Shown: piece by piece, positions 32,916-41,594 of the stretch | Position numbering within the stretch: the stretch's first letter is position 1 | Layout: every line of letters starts with the position of its first letter | From: DATCMH01 sp036563505 | GTDB lineage: Bacteria; Pseudomonadota; Alphaproteobacteria; Rhizobiales; Beijerinckiaceae | DNA length: 64,000 nucleotides | Assembly: GCA_036563505.1 (NCBI GenBank) | Contig: DATCMH010000002.1 | Location: 124,001-188,000, forward strand | Direction of reading: 5' to 3' | Position numbers and translations under genes: made by a program | The notes under the pieces: model-generated | Databases searched by the model: none | The model's input: only the letters and a program-made list of their open reading frames with translations | Told to the model about the DNA's origin: nothing

Positions 32916-33653
32916 TCAGCCGGGCAGCCGCTCGGCCCGATAGCCGACGAGGCCCGGCGGCAGCGCCACGTCGTCGTAGCGGTCGATGAGCGCGACGGAG
33001 AAGCCCGCGTGGGCGAGCGCTCCCTCCATCTCGTCGGCCGGCCAGAGGTGGAGCACGTGCTGCTCGCTCTCGCGCCGAAACAGGTCGCCCGCCGCGCGAA
33101 ACGTCGTGATCTCGCGGGTGAGCACGCGGCCGTCCTCGCGCTGATCGACGAGCACGGTCCAGTCGGGTCCGTGTCGGAAGCTCTGACGCGCCGAGCCGGC
33201 CTGCCGGCCGGGCGCCGCCGCGTCGAAGAGGAGCAGGCCGCCGGGCTCCAGCGCCGCGTGAATGCGCTGCAGGAGCGCCGCGAGGTCATCGGCCTGGGGC
33301 TTGCCCGCGACGCTGTAGTTGACCACCTCGCCGATCATCGTGACGGCGGCGGCCCTCGGCAGCTCCACCTCGTAGATCGAGCCGACCTGAAACGTGCCGC
33401 GCGGCACGCGGCTTTGCGCCAGCCGCACGAGGTGGGCGGAGAGGTCGATGCCCACCACGGGAAACCCCATGAGGCTGATCTGCTCGGCGAGCACGCCGCT
33501 GCCGCAGCCGAGGTCGACGAGGGCGTCCTCCCCCTTTCCCTCCCGCGCCCGGCGGCGCAAGTGATCGAGCACGATCCGCCCGGCCCCGGTCGCCAGGGCG
33601 CCGAAGCCGGCGTTGTGGATCAGCGCGAGATTGCTCTCGTAGAAGGCCCGCAT
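32916..33653 (-). CDS. Class I SAM-dependent methyltransferase
   Basis: From ATG 33653 this is a 245-residue Rossmann methyltransferase. It shows motif I DLGCGSG at 47-53, the acidic strand end in VVGIDLS and a post-motif GEVVNYS strand. A LLLFDAAAPG block replaces a typical motif III. The N-terminal MRAFYESNLALIHNAGFG segment is shared with many small-molecule methyltransferases of unknown substrate. The long upstream extension of the frame is spurious. Confidence 0.88.
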   Translation of the reverse strand: MRAFYESNLALIHNAGFGALATGAGRIVLDHLRRRAREGKGEDALVDLGCGSGVLAEQISLMGFPVVGIDLSAHLVRLAQSRVPRGTFQVGSIYEVELPRAAAVTMIGEVVNYSVAGKPQADDLAALLQRIHAALEPGGLLLFDAAAPGRQAGSARQSFRHGPDWTVLVDQREDGRVLTREITTFRAAGDLFRRESEQHVLHLWPADEMEGALAHAGFSVALIDRYDDVALPPGLVGYRAERLPG

Positions 33654-33812
33654 GGTTCGAAAACCCTCCTCCGCTCCGGGTCTGACCATAGCCGGTCCGC
33701 CCGCGAAAGCCGTCCCGCAACCCGATGATTTTTCCTGTCCCCGGCCGCTTGCAATCCCTGAAGGGATGCGGCATACACCGCGCCCTGGCCGGTGCCGATG
33801 GCGCCGTGGAGC

Positions 33813-33887
33813 GCGGGTGTAGCTCAGGGGTAGAGCACAACCTTGCCAAGGTTGGGGTCGAGGGTTCGAATCCCTTCGCCCGCTCCA
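33813..33887 (+). tRNA. tRNA-Gly (anticodon GCC)
   Basis: A 75-base cloverleaf. The acceptor arms are GCGGGTG (33813-33819) and CGCCCGC (33877-33883). A GCTC...GAGC D-stem, anticodon stem CAACC/GGTTG with loop TTGCCAA (anticodon GCC), and a GAGGG-TTCGAAT-CCCTT T-arm complete it. Discriminator T is followed by an encoded CCA. Confidence 0.97.
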
Positions 33888-33931
33888 AACTTTCTCGACA
33901 TCGCGAACGTCGGTGACGGCTCGACCGGTGC

Positions 33932-34678
33932 TCAGGCGCCGGGACGAGCCGTGTCCGGCATCACGCGCTCCAGGAACCCCGTCAGATCGTCCGTCACGTG
34001 GTCGATATGGGGCGCGGCCACGGCCTCCTGCTCGAAGCTCTCGCGGAACGGGTCGGCGGTTTTCGGCGTCACGAGGGTCGTCGTCATGCCGAGATCGTGG
34101 GGCACGACGAGATTCTTGGCGATGTCCTCGAACATGGCGGCGCGGGCGGGATCGACGCCGTGGCGCTCCAGGAAGAGCTCGTAGGCGCGCCGCTCGGGCT
34201 TCGGGACGAAGCCCGCGGCGGCAATATCGAACACGTCCTCGAAATGGTCGAAGATGCCGAGCGCCATGGCGACCCGCTCCGCGTGCCGGCGCGAGCCGTT
34301 GGTGAGGATGAGCTTGCGCCCCGGCAGCCGCTCGATGGCGGACCCCAGCAGCGGGTTCAGCTCGATCGCCGAGTGGTCGATGTCGTGGGCGAAGTCGAGA
34401 AAGTCGTAAGGATCGACGCCGAACTCGTCGACGAGTGCCCGCAGCGTCGTCCCGTAGCGGTGATAGAAATACTTCTGCAGCGCCCGCGCCGACAGGCCGT
34501 CGAGGCCGAAGGTGTTCATCACGTAGAGCGTGATGCGCTCGTCCACCTGCGGCCAGACCCGGGCCTCGTGCGGGTAGAGCGTGTTGTCGAGATCGAAGAC
34601 CCAGGTGTCGACGTGCTTGAAGTCGCGCGTCGGAAGGGCAGCGGGTTCGGTGACGGCAGGCGAGGTGGATGAGGTCAT
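33932..34678 (-). CDS. Pyrimidine 5'-nucleotidase (HAD family, SDT1-like)
   Basis: From ATG 34678 this is a 248-residue HAD phosphatase. The nucleophile motif is FDLDNTLYP (28-36; Asp29 and Asp31), motif II ILTNGSRRHA, and motif III/IV includes KPERRAYELF and MFEDIAKNL. The FDLDNTLYPHE sequence and the long cap are characteristic of the SDT1/PHM8-type pyrimidine nucleotidases common in alphaproteobacteria. Physiological role is probably nucleotide pool cleaning, by inference from the family. Confidence 0.9.
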   Translation of the reverse strand: MTSSTSPAVTEPAALPTRDFKHVDTWVFDLDNTLYPHEARVWPQVDERITLYVMNTFGLDGLSARALQKYFYHRYGTTLRALVDEFGVDPYDFLDFAHDIDHSAIELNPLLGSAIERLPGRKLILTNGSRRHAERVAMALGIFDHFEDVFDIAAAGFVPKPERRAYELFLERHGVDPARAAMFEDIAKNLVVPHDLGMTTTLVTPKTADPFRESFEQEAVAAPHIDHVTDDLTGFLERVMPDTARPGA

Positions 34679-34805
34679 CGGCCGATGGCGCCGGGGCCGC
34701 GGCCCCTGAGGGACGCTCAAGGTAGGGCGCGCAGCCCGGTTGCGAAAGGCGGGCCGGGAACGCTAGCGTCCCGGCGCTTCGCGAGGATCGCGCCGGAGAC
34801 CCGCC

Positions 34806-35423
34806 ATGAGCCAACTCACCCTGTACCACGCGACCCCTTCGCGCTCTTCCGTCACGCTCTGGATGCTCGAGGAGCTGGGTCAGCCCTACGACATCAAGAT
34901 CCTTGACCTGCAGAAGGGCGAGCAGCTCAGGCCCGACTACCGCGCGATCAACCCGATGGGGAAGGTGCCGGCGATCGTGCACGACGGCGTGGCGATCACC
35001 GAGTCGGCCGCGATCTGCGCTTACCTGGCCGATGCCTTCCCGGAGGCAGGCCTCGGCGTCCCGGTCGGGTCGCCCGAGCGCGGTCCCTACCTGAAATGGC
35101 TGTTCTTCGGTCCGGGCTGCGTCGAGCCCGCGGTCACGGACCGGGCTTTCCCGCGCAAGGAGGAGGCGCGCCCCGGTGCGCTGGGCTACCGTGACTTCGA
35201 GACCGTGATGGGCGTCCTCGCCGACGCCGTGCGGGACAAAGCGTTCCTCGTCGGCGGGCGCTTCACGGCGGCCGACGTGGTGATCGGATCGAACCTGCGC
35301 TGGGGCATGATGTTCGGCCTCGTGCCGAAACGGCCGGAGTTCGAGGCCTACGTCGCGGGGCTCGACGCCCGCCCGGCCTTCCAGCGGGCGCGGGCGAAGG
35401 ATCAGGAGCTGATGGCGACCTAG
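34806..35423 (+). CDS. Glutathione S-transferase family protein
   Basis: This 205-residue protein has a thioredoxin-like N-terminal domain (about 1-80; TLYHATPSRSSVTLWMLEEL, then GKVPAIVHDG and ITESAAICAYLAD, the glutathione-binding ESAAI motif). An all-helical C-terminal domain ends in FTAADVVIGSNLRW. The Ser-rich SRSS segment suggests a serine-type (theta/beta-like) GST. Substrate is unknown. It is followed 8 bases after its stop by a family A repeat. Confidence 0.93.
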   Translation: MSQLTLYHATPSRSSVTLWMLEELGQPYDIKILDLQKGEQLRPDYRAINPMGKVPAIVHDGVAITESAAICAYLADAFPEAGLGVPVGSPERGPYLKWLFFGPGCVEPAVTDRAFPRKEEARPGALGYRDFETVMGVLADAVRDKAFLVGGRFTAADVVIGSNLRWGMMFGLVPKRPEFEAYVAGLDARPAFQRARAKDQELMAT

Positions 35424-35431
35424 CGTCGATC

Positions 35432-35547
35432 GTCATTCCGGGGCCGCGCAGCGGAACCCGGAACCCACGACTGGGCCGGATGCCGCTCGACCCCGCTCAC
35501 CCGGTCCTGGATTCCGGGCTCTCGCCTGCGGCGAGCCCCGGAATGAC
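35432..35547 (+). repeat. Palindromic intergenic repeat, family A copy 3
   Basis: This copy runs from GTCATTCCGGGG to CCCCGGAATGAC, 8 bases after the GST stop. The left inner hairpin is shorter than in the other copies (GCCGCGCAGCGG-type). It separates the GST gene from the convergent argB. Confidence 0.9.
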
Positions 35548-35562
35548 ACGAGCCGTGGGCTC

Positions 35563-36459
35563 TCACCCCCGTCGGATCAGCGTCCCGGCGCCGTGGTCGG
35601 TGAAGAGCTCGAGCAACACCGAGTGGGGCACCTTGCCGTCGAGGATGACCACCGCTTCGACGCCCTGCTCCAGGGCGTAGATGCAGGTCTCGATCTTCGG
35701 GATCATGCCGTCGGTGATGGTGCCGTCCGCGATGAGGCGGCGGCAATCCTCGATCGTCATCTCGGGGATGAGCTTCTTCTGCTTGTCGAGGACGCCGGGC
35801 ACGTCGGTCAGCAGCAGGAGGCGCTTCGCTCCCATCGCCCCGGCGATGGCGCCGGCGAAGGTGTCGGCGTTGACGTTGTAGGTCTGGCCGTCGCTGCCCA
35901 CCGCCACGGGGGCGAGCACCGGGATGAGTTCGGCCTTGAGCACCGCGTCGAGGACGGAGCGGTTCACCGTCTCCGGCTCGCCCACGAAGCCGAGATCGAC
36001 GACGCGCTCGATGCTCGAATCCGGATCGACCACGGTGCGGGTGGCCTTCCGGGCCAGCACCATGTTGCCGTCCTTGCCGCACAGGCCGATGGCCTTGCCG
36101 CCCTCGGCCGAGATCCAGCCGACGATCTGCTTGTTGATGGAGCCGGCGAGCACCATCTCGACCACCTCGACGGTGGCCTGGTCCGTCACCCGCAGACCCG
36201 CCTGGAACTCGGAGCGGATGCCGAGTTTTTCCAGCATCTTGCCGATCTGCGGCCCGCCGCCGTGGACCACGATGGGCTTTATGCCCGACTGCTCCAGGAG
36301 CACCACGTCCTCAGCGAAGTCCTCTGCGGCGGCGCGGTCGCCCATGGCGTGGCCGCCGTACTTGATGACGACGACTTCCTCGTCATACCGCTGCATGTGC
36401 GGAAGAGCCTGAACCAGGATCTCGGCCCGCACGTGCACGTTGGGAAGGGGATCGGTCAT
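35563..36459 (-). CDS. argB: Acetylglutamate kinase
   Basis: The enzyme phosphorylates N-acetylglutamate in arginine synthesis. The 298-residue protein is full length. It has the phosphate-binding KYGGHAMG motif at 33-40, a VHGGGPQIG loop (substrate binding), and a late LLLLTDVPGVLDKQKKLI block. The ATG at 36459 gives the usual 20-residue lead. It is the enzyme step after ArgJ, whose gene lies only 450 bases away on the other strand, so the two arginine genes are linked but not in one operon. Confidence 0.97.
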   Translation of the reverse strand: MTDPLPNVHVRAEILVQALPHMQRYDEEVVVIKYGGHAMGDRAAAEDFAEDVVLLEQSGIKPIVVHGGGPQIGKMLEKLGIRSEFQAGLRVTDQATVEVVEMVLAGSINKQIVGWISAEGGKAIGLCGKDGNMVLARKATRTVVDPDSSIERVVDLGFVGEPETVNRSVLDAVLKAELIPVLAPVAVGSDGQTYNVNADTFAGAIAGAMGAKRLLLLTDVPGVLDKQKKLIPEMTIEDCRRLIADGTITDGMIPKIETCIYALEQGVEAVVILDGKVPHSVLLELFTDHGAGTLIRRG

Positions 36460-36558
36460 CGGGGCCTCTTCGGGGGAGCGGAACGGAACAGCGCCGGGCT
36501 TCTAGCGCAGGTCCGCGACCCCCGAAAGAGTGGTGTCCGGAGCCCCGATCGAGGCCCT

Positions 36559-36762
36559 TTACCGGTTGCCGCGCCCGCGGTGGTTCGGGTCGACACCGCC
36601 CTCGCGCGTCGTCTCGTTCTCGACATCGCCCTCGAAGGTGCTGTCACCCTCGATCTCCTCCGGATCGAACCCGGTGCTGGTGCCCTTGGACGATCCGATG
36701 CCCGGGTTGCCCTTGAGGTCGGCGTCGGTGGGGACTTGAGTCTTGGGCTGCTTCGAGCTCAT
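36559..36762 (-). CDS. Small acidic hypothetical protein
   Basis: A 67-residue, strongly charged protein (many Asp, Glu, Lys, Asn and Gly, no hydrophobic stretch) with a GNPGIGSSKGT segment; it is probably disordered. The family appears in related alphaproteobacteria as a short uncharacterised protein. ATG 36762 has a ribosome-binding-like GGAGG region upstream. The frame runs open far upstream, but that part is the reverse of argJ. Confidence 0.7.
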   Translation of the reverse strand: MSSKQPKTQVPTDADLKGNPGIGSSKGTSTGFDPEEIEGDSTFEGDVENETTREGGVDPNHRGRGNR

Positions 36763-36912
36763 GGCACGGCCTCCTGGCGGTTGAGACCGGACAACGGGGT
36801 TCGGCAAGGGGCGTTCCCCGTTCCAAGGTCGCGGAGCGCCGTCTTGACAGCGCCTGGCGAACGCCCGCACCTCCCGCCGGTCTTCAGACCACCCCTCGCG
36901 GAGCTCCCCCCG

Positions 36913-38154
36913 ATGTCCCACGCCGTGTCTCCGCTCGCGCCGAAGACGGAGCCGTCGCTGCCGCCCATCGAAGGCGTTCGGCTCGCCACCGCCGAGGCCG
37001 GCATCCGCTACCGCAACCGCACCGACGTGCTTTTCGTGGCGCTGGACCCGGGCACGACGGTGGCCGGCGTGTTCACCCGCTCGCGCTGTCCATCCGCGCC
37101 GGTCGATTGGTGCCGGGCGAACCTCGCCGGCGGCGCGGCACGGGCCGTAGTGGTCAATTCGGGCAACGCCAACGCCTTCACCGGCCTGAAGGGCCGCGAG
37201 GCGGTGGCGCTCACCGCCTCCATCGCGGCGCAGGCGGCGGGCTGCGCGCCGTCGGACGTCTTCATCGCCTCGACGGGCGTCATCGGCGAGCCCCTCGACG
37301 CGACGAAGTTTCAGGGCGTGCTCGAGGATTGCGCCGCCCGCGCAGCACCCGACCTCTGGCCCGCGGCGGCGCGCGCCATCATGACGACCGACACCTTCCC
37401 GAAGCTCGCGACGCGCCGGGTGCGTCTCGGCGAAGCGGAGGTCACGATCAACGGCATCGCCAAGGGCGCGGGTATGATCGCTCCCGACATGGCGACCATG
37501 CTGTCCTTCGTGTTCACCGACGCGCCCATCGCCGCCCCGGCCCTGCAGGCGCTGCTGGCGGCCGGCACGGCCGAAAGCTTCAACTGCGTCACGGTCGACG
37601 GTGACACCTCGACCTCGGACACCCTCATGCTTTTCGCGACGGGCACTGCCGAGACGCGGGGCGCACCCCGGATCGAGCGGGCCGACGACGCGCGAATCGC
37701 CGATTTCGCGTCTGCCCTCAACGATCTCCTGATCGAGCTCGCCCAGCTCGTCGCCAAGGACGGCGAGGGCGCGCGCAAGTTCGTCACGGTCGAGGTGGCC
37801 GGCGCCGAGAGCGACCATTCCGCCCACCGCATCGCGATGTCGATCGCCAACTCGCCCCTGGTGAAGACGGCGGTGGCCGGCGAGGACGCCAACTGGGGCC
37901 GGGTCGTCATGGCGGTGGGCAAGGCCGGCGAGCCCGCCGACCGCGACCGCCTCGCGATCTCCTTCGGCGACATCCGCGTCGCCGTCGCGGGCGCCCGCGA
38001 CCCGGCCTACGACGAGGCCGCGACCTCGGCCTATATGGCGGGCGAGGACATCCGCATCGGCGTCGATCTCGGCCTTGGAAACGGCCGGGCGCGGGTCTGG
38101 ACCTGCGATCTCACGAAGGCTTACGTCGAGATCAACGGGGATTATCGGTCGTGA
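36913..38154 (+). CDS. argJ: Glutamate N-acetyltransferase / ornithine acetyltransferase
   Basis: ArgJ transfers acetyl from N-acetylornithine to glutamate (and can use acetyl-CoA in bifunctional forms). From ATG 36913 it is 413 residues. The self-cleavage site that makes the active heterodimer is clear: KGAGMIAPDMATML, with the A-T bond at 194-195 and Thr195 as the nucleophile. The late GEDANWGRVVMAVG motif is also present. It is followed 11 bases later by a family A repeat, then by mutT. Confidence 0.97.
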   Translation: MSHAVSPLAPKTEPSLPPIEGVRLATAEAGIRYRNRTDVLFVALDPGTTVAGVFTRSRCPSAPVDWCRANLAGGAARAVVVNSGNANAFTGLKGREAVALTASIAAQAAGCAPSDVFIASTGVIGEPLDATKFQGVLEDCAARAAPDLWPAAARAIMTTDTFPKLATRRVRLGEAEVTINGIAKGAGMIAPDMATMLSFVFTDAPIAAPALQALLAAGTAESFNCVTVDGDTSTSDTLMLFATGTAETRGAPRIERADDARIADFASALNDLLIELAQLVAKDGEGARKFVTVEVAGAESDHSAHRIAMSIANSPLVKTAVAGEDANWGRVVMAVGKAGEPADRDRLAISFGDIRVAVAGARDPAYDEAATSAYMAGEDIRIGVDLGLGNGRARVWTCDLTKAYVEINGDYRS

Positions 38155-38165
38155 CGTCCAGCCCT

Positions 38166-38283
38166 GTCATTCCGGGGCTCGGCGAAGCCGAGAGCCCGGA
38201 ATCCATGTCTGGGCCGGACGGAAGTCGCCGCCGCTCACCCGGTCGTGGATTCCGGGCTCGCGCTGCGCGCGCCCCGGAATGAC
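38166..38283 (+). repeat. Palindromic intergenic repeat, family A copy 4
   Basis: This copy runs from GTCATTCCGGGG to CCCCGGAATGAC, 11 bases after the argJ stop and in the same orientation as the other three copies. It occupies most of the argJ-mutT gap and ends 22 bases before mutT. Confidence 0.92.
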
Positions 38284-38304
38284 GGCGGTTGCTGAGGTGA
38301 TTCC

Positions 38305-38709
38305 GTGAAACTTCTTCTCGTTGTCGCCGTGGCGCTCATCGATCCGGACGGGCGCGTCCTCGTCGCGCAGCGGCCGGAAGGCAAGCAGCTCGCCGGGTTG
38401 TGGGAGTTCCCCGGCGGCAAGGTGGAGCCGGGCGAGCGGCCCGAGGACACCCTGATCCGCGAGCTCGACGAGGAGCTCGGCATCGCGGTCAAGGCCGCCT
38501 GCCTCGCGCCGCTGACCTTCGCGAGCCATCCTTACGAGGATTTTCACCTCCTGATGCCGCTCTACGTCTGCCGGCGCTGGGACGGGTTCGCGCGCTCGCG
38601 GGAGGGTCAGGCCCTGCGCTGGGTCAGGCCTCGGGACTTGCGGGAGCTACCGATGCCACCCGCCGACGAGCCGCTGATCCCGGTGCTCGAAGAGCTCCTG
38701 CCGGGTTAG
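38305..38709 (+). CDS. mutT: 8-oxo-dGTP diphosphatase MutT (Nudix)
   Basis: MutT removes oxidised guanine nucleotides so they are not built into DNA. The 134-residue protein has a full Nudix box at about 38-60 (GGKVEPGERPEDTLIRELDEELGI pattern, fitting Gx5Ex7REUxEExGU). The GTG at 38305 is the start; an argJ-mutT order is common in Rhizobiales. A mutY gene for the matching repair step is also in this window at 50922. Confidence 0.93.
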   Translation: MKLLLVVAVALIDPDGRVLVAQRPEGKQLAGLWEFPGGKVEPGERPEDTLIRELDEELGIAVKAACLAPLTFASHPYEDFHLLMPLYVCRRWDGFARSREGQALRWVRPRDLRELPMPPADEPLIPVLEELLPG

Positions 38710-38722
38710 GGGCGCAGCGGCC

Positions 38723-39661
38723 TTGACACCTTTGTCGGCAGCGCCGTCCAACGGCCTTCCCGCGCCCCGCCTCGCGCTCGAACTTCTCGCCGTCTCGACG
38801 CTGTGGGGCTCGTCGTTCCTGTTCGTGAAGCTCACGGAGGGCGCCCTGCCACCCGCTGTTCTCGCCGCCTGCCGCGGCGTGATCGGAGCCGCGACCCTCG
38901 CTGTCGTTCTGCGGGCCTGGGGCACGAGCCTGACGCCGTCGCCCGGCGAATGGCGGCACTGGTTCGTGCTCGGCCTCACCAACGGCTGGCTGCCCAACAT
39001 CCTGCTCGCCTTCGCCATGACCCGGATCACGGGGGCGCTCGGCTCGATGATCCAGGCGGCGGCGCCCTTGCTCGTGGCGCTCGGGGCGCATCTCCTCTTC
39101 GCCGACGAGCGGCTCTCGGCCCGACGCTTCCTCGGCGTCGCGGTGGGCCTCCTCGGCATGGGCGTGCTCATCGGCCCGTCCGCCTTCGTGGCGGGCGCGG
39201 ACGCCGCGGGGGCCCTCGCCATGGCCGGGGCCGCCTTGAGCTATGCGGCGGGAAACCTCTACGTCCGCGCGATTCCGCGGGTGGAGCCGTTCCGCCTCGC
39301 CTTCGGGCAGCAGCTCTTCTCCGGCGGCGTCGCTCTGCTCCTGGCGCTCGGCCTTCACGGAACCGGCGCCTTCGCCGAGGCTCCGAGCCACCTCCCTGCT
39401 CTCCTGGCGCTCGGCGTGCTCGCCACCGCCGCGCCGATGGCACTCTTCATGCGCCTTATCCGCCGCGCCGGCCCGACCCGGGCGGCGATGGTGGGCTATC
39501 TCCAGCCCGTGGTGGCAACGCTCTTGGGCTTCGCGGTGCTCGGCGAGATGGTCGGCGCCCGGGAGGTCGTCGGCGGCGCTATCGTGCTCGCGGGCGTCTG
39601 GCTCACGACCGCGGCGCGGACGAGCCCTCCGGCAGGGACCAGCCCTCAAGCGCGGCCCTGA
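38723..39661 (+). CDS. DMT-superfamily (EamA) transporter
   Basis: This 312-residue membrane protein has about ten hydrophobic segments in two EamA repeats (about 15-145 and 155-295). It shows the LWGSSFLFVKL start of the first repeat and a PVVATLLGFAVLGE-type end of the second. No ATG fits the frame, so TTG at 38723 (13 bases after the mutT stop) is the likely start. The 3' end overlaps the convergent thioesterase gene by 59 bases. Substrate is unknown. Confidence 0.87.
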   Translation: MTPLSAAPSNGLPAPRLALELLAVSTLWGSSFLFVKLTEGALPPAVLAACRGVIGAATLAVVLRAWGTSLTPSPGEWRHWFVLGLTNGWLPNILLAFAMTRITGALGSMIQAAAPLLVALGAHLLFADERLSARRFLGVAVGLLGMGVLIGPSAFVAGADAAGALAMAGAALSYAAGNLYVRAIPRVEPFRLAFGQQLFSGGVALLLALGLHGTGAFAEAPSHLPALLALGVLATAAPMALFMRLIRRAGPTRAAMVGYLQPVVATLLGFAVLGEMVGAREVVGGAIVLAGVWLTTAARTSPPAGTSPQARP

Positions 39662-40064
39662 CGTTCGGCGGGATGTCGGTCGGGCGCTGGCTCGTCCGCT
39701 CCACGTAGACGTGGACGAAGTGCCCCTGCGCCGCCGCGCGCGGGGCACCGGCCTTGAAGATGCCGAGCCGATAGCGCACCGACGAGCGCCCGAGTTGCTC
39801 GACGGCAAGCCCCGCCTCGACCGTCTCCGGGAAGCTGACGCTCTCGAAGTAAGTGCAGCCCGTCTCGACGACGAGGCCGATCACGGGGCTCGCCGCGACG
39901 TCCAGCAGCCCGGCCTCGAGCAGCGCCGCGTTCACCGCCGTGTCGAAGTAGGAATAATACACGACGTTGTTCACATGGCCGTAGACGTCGTTGTCCATCC
40001 ACCGGGTCGGGACCGGGCGGAACAGCGCGAAGGCGGAGCGGTCGAGGCGGGCGGGCCGAGGCAT
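39603..40064 (-). CDS. 4-hydroxybenzoyl-CoA-thioesterase-fold acyl-CoA thioesterase
   Basis: From ATG 40064 it is 153 residues. The catalytic-type motif MDNDVYGHVNNVVYYSYF (23-40, Asp26) and the following hot-dog strands identify the YbgC/FadM-like thioesterase group, which hydrolyses acyl-CoA. A longer reading from 40202 adds unrelated residues. Its 3' end overlaps the EamA gene on the other strand. The substrate chain length cannot be told. Confidence 0.9.
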   Translation of the reverse strand: MPRPARLDRSAFALFRPVPTRWMDNDVYGHVNNVVYYSYFDTAVNAALLEAGLLDVAASPVIGLVVETGCTYFESVSFPETVEAGLAVEQLGRSSVRYRLGIFKAGAPRAAAQGHFVHVYVERTSQRPTDIPPNVRAALEGWSLPEGSSAPRS

Positions 40065-40219
40065 CGGGATCGAGCGCGCGAGAGGCAGAAGTGTCGGTGT
40101 CGCGCAGCCGTGACCTGGTTGCAACCTGCGCAAAAACCGGGCGGCGCGGGACTGAAACGAAGCGGGCGCAGGAAGAGGCTCATCAGCCCACGGGCCCCTC
40201 ACAGACCAGGAGACGACGG

Positions 40220-40432
40220 ATGACCGCCCTGTCCTCCACGCTTTTCGCCACGACGCCGCTGCGGTTCTGCCCCCTGACCTTCGTCGCCTGCCTCAACCGG
40301 CTCGCGGCCCGATCGCGCCGCGCCGCCTCGCCCGAGAGCCGGACGGCCGACGCCCTGCGTTCCCTCGACGCCCGCCTCCAGGCGGATATCGGCTTCGATC
40401 CCACGACGGGCGCCGTGCCGGCCCGCAGCTGA
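40220..40432 (+). CDS. Small hypothetical protein with DUF1127-like tail
   Basis: From ATG 40220 (AGGAGACGACGG just upstream, a good ribosome binding site) the product is 70 residues. It has a hydrophobic N-terminal part, an Arg/Ala-rich middle and a TADALRSLDARLQADIGFDP tail. The tail resembles the conserved LDDRxLxDIG core of DUF1127 proteins, some of which bind RNA. The similarity is weak and only by eye. It stops 4 bases from the convergent alcohol dehydrogenase gene. Confidence 0.55.
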   Translation: MTALSSTLFATTPLRFCPLTFVACLNRLAARSRRAASPESRTADALRSLDARLQADIGFDPTTGAVPARS

Positions 40433-40436
40433 CGGC

Positions 40437-41594
40437 CTACCAAGCCGCCTCGTAGATCGCCCGTGCGTCCGCGAGCGTGACCGGCCGCGGGTTGTTCACG
40501 AGAAGCCGCGTCTGCTTCATGGCGTCCTCGGCCAGCAGCGGGAGCGCGTCCTGCGGAATGCCGACGTCCCGCAGGCGCGGTTCGAGACCGAGGTCCCGGG
40601 CCAGCGCCGCGAGTTCGTCGGCGAGGCGCACCGCCCCGTCGGCGCCAGAGACGCCGGCGAGGTGCGGGAAGAGATCGGGCGCGAGGGCGCAATAGGCGTC
40701 CGCCGCGGCGGTCGCGTTGAAGCGCAGCACGTGCGGCAGGACGAGGGCGTTCGAGAGGCCGTGCGGCACGCCGTAATGCCCGCCGATCGGGTAGGCGAGC
40801 GCGTGCACCGCCGCCACCGGGCTGTTGGCGAAGGCCTGGCCCGCCAGCATCGAACCCAGGAGCATGTCCGCGCGCGCCGCTTTGTCGGCCCCATTCCGGA
40901 CAGCGGTTCGAATGCTGCGCCCGAGGAGCCGGAGGGCTTCGCGGGCGAGCGCCCGGGACACCAGATTATTGTTCGGGCTCGCCGAGGCATAGGCCTCGAT
41001 GGCGTGGACCATGGCGTCGACGCCGGTGGCCGCCGTCACGTGGGGCGGGAGGCCCAGCGTCAGGTCCGGATCGAGGAGCGCCACGTCGGGCAGGAGCACG
41101 GGCGAGACCACGCCCTTCTTCTCGTGCGCGCCCGTGGTGACGATGCTGATGGGCGTCACTTCCGATCCCGTGCCCGCGGTCGTCGGCGCGAGGAGCAGGG
41201 GCAGACGCGGGCCTTTGGCGAGGCCGACGCCGTAGATGGCGCTCAAGGCCTCATCGCTGCGGGCGAGAAGCGCCACGAGCTTCGCGACGTCGAGGGACGA
41301 TCCGCCGCCGAGCCCGATGACCCCTTCGGCCCCGTGCGACCGGGCAAGGGCCGCCGCTTCGAGGACGACCGACTCGGGCGGGTCGGCGACCACGGCGTCG
41401 TAGACGGCCGCCGCGATCCCGACCGCCTCCAGCGCCGCGAGCGCGGGGGCGACGAGGCCGGCGCGGACGAGCCCGCGATCGGTGACGACGAGCACGCGCG
41501 ACCCGAGCCGCCCGGCCGCGATCTCCCCGATCCGCGCCACGGCGCCCGGCGCGAAGACGATGGCGGGTGTGGTGTTGAAGGTGAACGGGGTCAC
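40437..41594 (-). CDS. Iron-containing alcohol dehydrogenase
   Basis: This 385-residue group III alcohol dehydrogenase has the NAD(P)-binding GGGSSLD motif at 96-102. The metal ligands by position are likely Asp193, His197, His264 and His278 (within DAMVHAIEAY and HALAYPIGGHYGVPHG). This equals the FucO/maleylacetate reductase class, but the substrate (an alcohol, lactaldehyde, or 4-hydroxybutyrate) is not predictable. The upstream gap carries repeats only. Confidence 0.92.
   Translation of the reverse strand: MTPFTFNTTPAIVFAPGAVARIGEIAAGRLGSRVLVVTDRGLVRAGLVAPALAALEAVGIAAAVYDAVVADPPESVVLEAAALARSHGAEGVIGLGGGSSLDVAKLVALLARSDEALSAIYGVGLAKGPRLPLLLAPTTAGTGSEVTPISIVTTGAHEKKGVVSPVLLPDVALLDPDLTLGLPPHVTAATGVDAMVHAIEAYASASPNNNLVSRALAREALRLLGRSIRTAVRNGADKAARADMLLGSMLAGQAFANSPVAAVHALAYPIGGHYGVPHGLSNALVLPHVLRFNATAAADAYCALAPDLFPHLAGVSGADGAVRLADELAALARDLGLEPRLRDVGIPQDALPLLAEDAMKQTRLLVNNPRPVTLADARAIYEAAW

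Noticed and set aside
32916..34982. 688-residue minus frame joining the methyltransferase to sequence beyond the tRNA and nucleotidase gene
   Set aside because: It crosses the tRNA-Gly and the out-of-frame nucleotidase gene; only the part from 33653 downstream matches a methyltransferase.
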